Assembly (NCBI GenBank): GCA_003210155.1
Contig: QCNC01000001.1
Coordinates: 124,001-188,000, forward strand
Direction: 5' to 3'
Source: Prochlorococcus sp. AG-424-E18
GTDB lineage: Bacteria; Cyanobacteriota; Cyanobacteriia; PCC-6307; Cyanobiaceae
Length of the DNA: 64,000 bases
Position numbers and translations under genes: made by a program. The number at the start of each line of letters is the position of its first letter. The stretch's first letter is position 1. This document shows, piece after piece, positions 61,332 through 64,000 of the stretch. The notes under the pieces were generated by a model, which was given only the letters and a program-made list of their open reading frames with translations, did no database searches and was not told where the DNA came from.

Positions 61332-62213
61332 ATGACAAAAAATTTATTTGATAACGAAAATGCAATTTATATGGGAGCAAAAAGAAGTCCCGAAAATTGC
61401 TCAATTGGAATATTTGGAGTTAATTATGACGGGACATGTTCGTTTAAACCAGGAGCAAGATTTGGTCCAGAAGCAATAAGACAAGTTAGTTCTTGTTTAG
61501 AAACATATTGTCCAAAAATAAAAAAAGACTTAGAGGATATTATGTATGTTGATTTTGGATCAATACTAATTGACAAAAATGACTCAAAGTCCGTTATTGA
61601 ATCGGTTAAATCAGCAACAAATTATTTAATTAGTAAACGCCTTAGTCCTATTATGCTTGGCGGCGAACACTCTATTACAAGAGGTGCGATTGAAGCATTA
61701 GTAAAAAAATATCCAGATTTGATATTGGTTCAACTTGATGCTCATGCAGATTTAAGAGAATCATATATAGGAAATGAACATAGTCATGCTTGTACTATGA
61801 AAAGGTGCTTAGAAGTGCTACCTGAAAAGAAAATTTTGCAAGTAGGAATTAGAAGTGGGACTAAGGAAGAATTTGAAATTATGCATAACAACAACCAATT
61901 AATTAACTTTTGTCCAGGCGGAAATGCATATGAGTTAAAAGAAGCTCTTCTTCCGTACGCTAAGTCTCCAATCTATTTAACAATAGATTTAGATTGGTTT
62001 GATCCCAGTTTATTAGCAGGGACGGGCACTCCAGAACCGGGAGGATTTTTTTGGAATGATTTTGAAGAAATACTTAAAACTTTAAAAGACCTTAGAATCG
62101 TGGGATCAGATATTGTGGAATTATCTCCAGAAATTGATAGAAGCGGAGTAAGTAGCATAGTTGCAGCCAAAGTACTTAGAAGCTTAATTTTGTCATTAGA
62201 AAATATGCAATAA
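61332..62213 (+). CDS. speB: Agmatinase / ureohydrolase
   Basis: Binuclear Mn2+ ureohydrolase, 293 residues, predicted to split agmatine into putrescine and urea. Metal ligands: His in GGEHSITRG, D-A-H-A-D in QLDAHADLRE, and DLDWFDP. TMKRC and GTGTPEPGGF are typical of the family. The substrate assignment rests on linkage with speE. Start codon lies 1 nt after the speE stop. Arginase is less likely, because polyamine context prevails. Confidence 0.92.
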   Translation: MTKNLFDNENAIYMGAKRSPENCSIGIFGVNYDGTCSFKPGARFGPEAIRQVSSCLETYCPKIKKDLEDIMYVDFGSILIDKNDSKSVIESVKSATNYLISKRLSPIMLGGEHSITRGAIEALVKKYPDLILVQLDAHADLRESYIGNEHSHACTMKRCLEVLPEKKILQVGIRSGTKEEFEIMHNNNQLINFCPGGNAYELKEALLPYAKSPIYLTIDLDWFDPSLLAGTGTPEPGGFFWNDFEEILKTLKDLRIVGSDIVELSPEIDRSGVSSIVAAKVLRSLILSLENMQ

Positions 62214-62264
62214 AAAAATTTCTAAACTAAAGTGTAGAAATACTAAATAGAAACTAAATATTTC

Positions 62265-63377
62265 ATGGATTTGCTAAAAAGTCCTCTTTATTCAAAATAT
62301 GTTGAATCCAATGCAAAATTAGTGGATTTTGCAGGTTGGGAAATGCCCATATCATTTTCAGGATTAATTAAAGAGCATGAATCAGTTAGATATTCAGCAG
62401 GATTATTTGATATTTCTCACATGGGTGTGATTTCTATCAAGGGAATCAATCCAAAGGATTATATTCAAAAACTTTTTCCTACTAATTTATACTCCTTTTG
62501 TGAAGGTCAGGGCCTTTATACAGTAATGCTCAATGATAAAGGAGGAATAATAGATGACTTAATAATTTATGACCTTGGTATACAAAAAAATGACATATCA
62601 GAATTATTGTTAATAGTTAATGCAAGTAGATATGAAGAAGATTTTCAGTGGATAAAAAATAATTTAAATATGTCTGAAATTTCGATAACAAACTTTAAAA
62701 AAGACAACGTACTTTTAGCACTACAGGGAAAAAACTCATTCAATTTATTTGAAGAATGGATTGAATCTTCGATCTCTCATATCCCTAACTTTGGATGCGA
62801 ATATAAAATTTTTGAACATATTTCGCCTAAGGAAAAAATTTTCTTTTCAAAGACAGGCTATACGGGGGAAAATGGTCTAGAAATACTTTTATCTAAAAAA
62901 GCAGCAATTAATTTATGGGATTTCTCAATTTCTAAAAATGTTGCACCTTGTGGTTTAGGAGCTAGAGATACTCTTAGACTTGAAGCAGGCATGCATCTTT
63001 ATGGGCAAGACATAAATGAAGAAACTTCTCCTTATGAAGCAGGTTTAGGATGGCTAGTACATCTAGAAAATAATCACGAATTCATTGGCAGAAGAGTTCT
63101 TGAAGAGCAGTCAAGATTAGGCATTCAAAAAAAGTTAGTTGGTCTCTCTATAAAAGGTAAAGCAATAGGAAGAAAAGGGTGCGCAGTGCTTAAAGGTGAT
63201 GAGAATATTGGAACTATCACTAGCGGCAGTTGGTCTCCAACTAAACAACAAGCTATTGCTTTTGCATACATCAATACTTCGCATGCCTTAATAAATAATG
63301 AAGTTGAAATATTAATAAGAGGCAAAAAATTCAACGGGGTTATAACAAAAAGAGCATTTTATAAAAAGAATTATTAA
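62265..63377 (+). CDS. gcvT: Glycine cleavage system T protein
   Basis: Aminomethyltransferase, moves C1 from GcvH to tetrahydrofolate and frees ammonia, 370 residues. Signature: [33 protein letters not shown] and [17 protein letters not shown]. The C-terminal domain has TSGSWSPT. It lies 51 nt after speB, not near gcvH-gcvP, which are 18 kb away. No glycine riboswitch fits the gap. Confidence 0.97.
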   Translation: MDLLKSPLYSKYVESNAKLVDFAGWEMPISFSGLIKEHESVRYSAGLFDISHMGVISIKGINPKDYIQKLFPTNLYSFCEGQGLYTVMLNDKGGIIDDLIIYDLGIQKNDISELLLIVNASRYEEDFQWIKNNLNMSEISITNFKKDNVLLALQGKNSFNLFEEWIESSISHIPNFGCEYKIFEHISPKEKIFFSKTGYTGENGLEILLSKKAAINLWDFSISKNVAPCGLGARDTLRLEAGMHLYGQDINEETSPYEAGLGWLVHLENNHEFIGRRVLEEQSRLGIQKKLVGLSIKGKAIGRKGCAVLKGDENIGTITSGSWSPTKQQAIAFAYINTSHALINNEVEILIRGKKFNGVITKRAFYKKNY

Positions 63378-63432
63378 CTAAATTTACCCTTAAAGAATTA
63401 TTATAAGTTATTGATAAATAAACCATACTTAG

Positions 63433-64000
63433 ATGAGAAACAAAATTTGTGAAGAACTCAATAATACAGATATTGGTAAATTAGTTAATTTATGCGGATG
63501 GGTAGATAGAAGAAGAGATCATGGTGGTGTAATTTTTATCGATTTAAGAGACCATAGTGGATTCCTACAAATAACAATTAACCCCGATGATGGTGCAGAT
63601 CTATTTAAACAGGCAGAAACTCTAAGAAATGAAACAGTAATAATGGTCAGCGGAATTATTAATGAAAGGCCCAAAGATTCCATAAATACAAATTTAAGTA
63701 CTGGAGAGTTAGAGCTTAAGGTTAAAGATTTGCAAATTCTTAACCAAATTAAAAACAACTTACCTTTTCCAGTATCTATACATGATTATGAAAATACAAA
63801 AGAGGAACTCAGATTAAAATATAGATACCTTGATTTAAGAAGGGGAAAATTACTAGAAAATTTAAAAACAAGACATAAGATTATTAAAGTTGCTAGAGAA
63901 TTTCTTGATAATTTTGGATTTACAGAAGTAGAGACCCCATTACTTACAAAGTCAACTCCTGAAGGGGCTCGCGATTTTCTTGTTCCTGCACGTCTTTCAA
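63433..64000 (+). CDS. aspS: Aspartate-tRNA ligase, 5' part (runs off window)
   Basis: Opens with ATG at 63433 and stays open through the window end, so only the first 189 codons are here. The N-terminal OB-fold anticodon domain is clear: [25 protein letters not shown]. The class II linker ([14 protein letters not shown]) and motif 1 region ([31 protein letters not shown]) follow near the edge, each described only by landmarks. Cyanobacterial AspRS is often non-discriminating, but this cannot be judged here. Confidence 0.94.
   Translation, partial: MRNKICEELNNTDIGKLVNLCGWVDRRRDHGGVIFIDLRDHSGFLQITINPDDGADLFKQAETLRNETVIMVSGIINERPKDSINTNLSTGELELKVKDLQILNQIKNNLPFPVSIHDYENTKEELRLKYRYLDLRRGKLLENLKTRHKIIKVAREFLDNFGFTEVETPLLTKSTPEGARDFLVPARLS

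Overview
The window looks like ordinary chromosome of a high-light-adapted Prochlorococcus (marine picocyanobacterium). The evidence is a very AT-rich base composition (about 30 % GC by eye), compact genes on both strands with gaps of at most about 175 bp, a PSII gene (psbZ), the cyanobacterial sulfolipid pair sqdB-sqdX, a Group 2 sigma-70 factor, an acyl-lipid desaturase, DUF561/Ycf23, a plant/cyanobacterial-type chorismate lyase, and the four-ACT-domain cyanobacterial aspartate kinase. Species and clade are inferred from protein character and gene content; no database was searched. No insertion sequence, integrase, CRISPR array or prophage block was seen. No gene-free stretch exceeds 300 bases.

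Layout. 1-5.6 kb (minus): Group 2 sigma factor, MgtE Mg2+ channel, then an operon gyrB - SH3-like exported protein - two tandem CrcB fluoride-channel subunits. 5.7-9.0 kb (plus): miaA, infC, a GntR-type regulator, cysE. 9.0-13.9 kb (mostly minus): secA, an NTF2-like protein, tRNA-Gly, ribH, psbZ, plus a GNAT on the plus strand. 14-20.3 kb: mutS, cobH (minus), holA, lysC. 20.3-28.2 kb: uvrB with DUF561, tilS (plus), and the asd-dapA-rnj operon. 28.3-33.7 kb (plus): tig-clpP-clpX-dnaX. 33.7-36.6 kb (minus): an envelope pair, a family-2 glycosyltransferase and a SPOR/SpoIID protein. 36.7-41.2 kb (plus): rpmI-rplT, a TPR protein, thiG, sqdB-sqdX. 41.2-46.9 kb (minus): an HTH-like protein, a PLP enzyme of the aluminium-resistance family, gcvH, gcvP, and a small orphan. 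47-52.5 kb (plus): desC, rplI, dnaB, mnmG, chorismate lyase. 52.4-55.6 kb is the most accessory-looking part: an unknown protein, a SprT-like metalloprotein, an NTF2-like membrane protein, a T4-type ATP-dependent DNA ligase and a 50-codon gene. 55.6-59.5 kb (minus): a VTT membrane protein, valS, a HesB/IscA protein and tRNA-Val. 59.6-64 kb (plus): mazG, speE, speB, gcvT, and aspS running off the edge.

How the genes work together. Lysine/threonine entry (lysC, asd, dapA) and glycine cleavage P, H and T proteins are present in separate transcription units. Replication and repair genes are dense: gyrB, holA, dnaX, dnaB, mutS, uvrB and the ligase. Protein quality control forms a tig-clpP-clpX run. 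Sulfolipid synthesis fits phosphorus sparing in oligotrophic seas.

The least ordinary signals are: two back-to-back perfect inverted repeats touching the gyrB start; a GC-rich, CGC-codon-rich island at the start of infC; a phage-T4-like ligase; a 157-nt out-of-frame overlap between the SprT-like gene and its neighbour; a pair of CrcB subunits of which one lost the pore asparagine; a probable CTG start for the chorismate lyase; and a HesB gene starting 15 nt after a tRNA.
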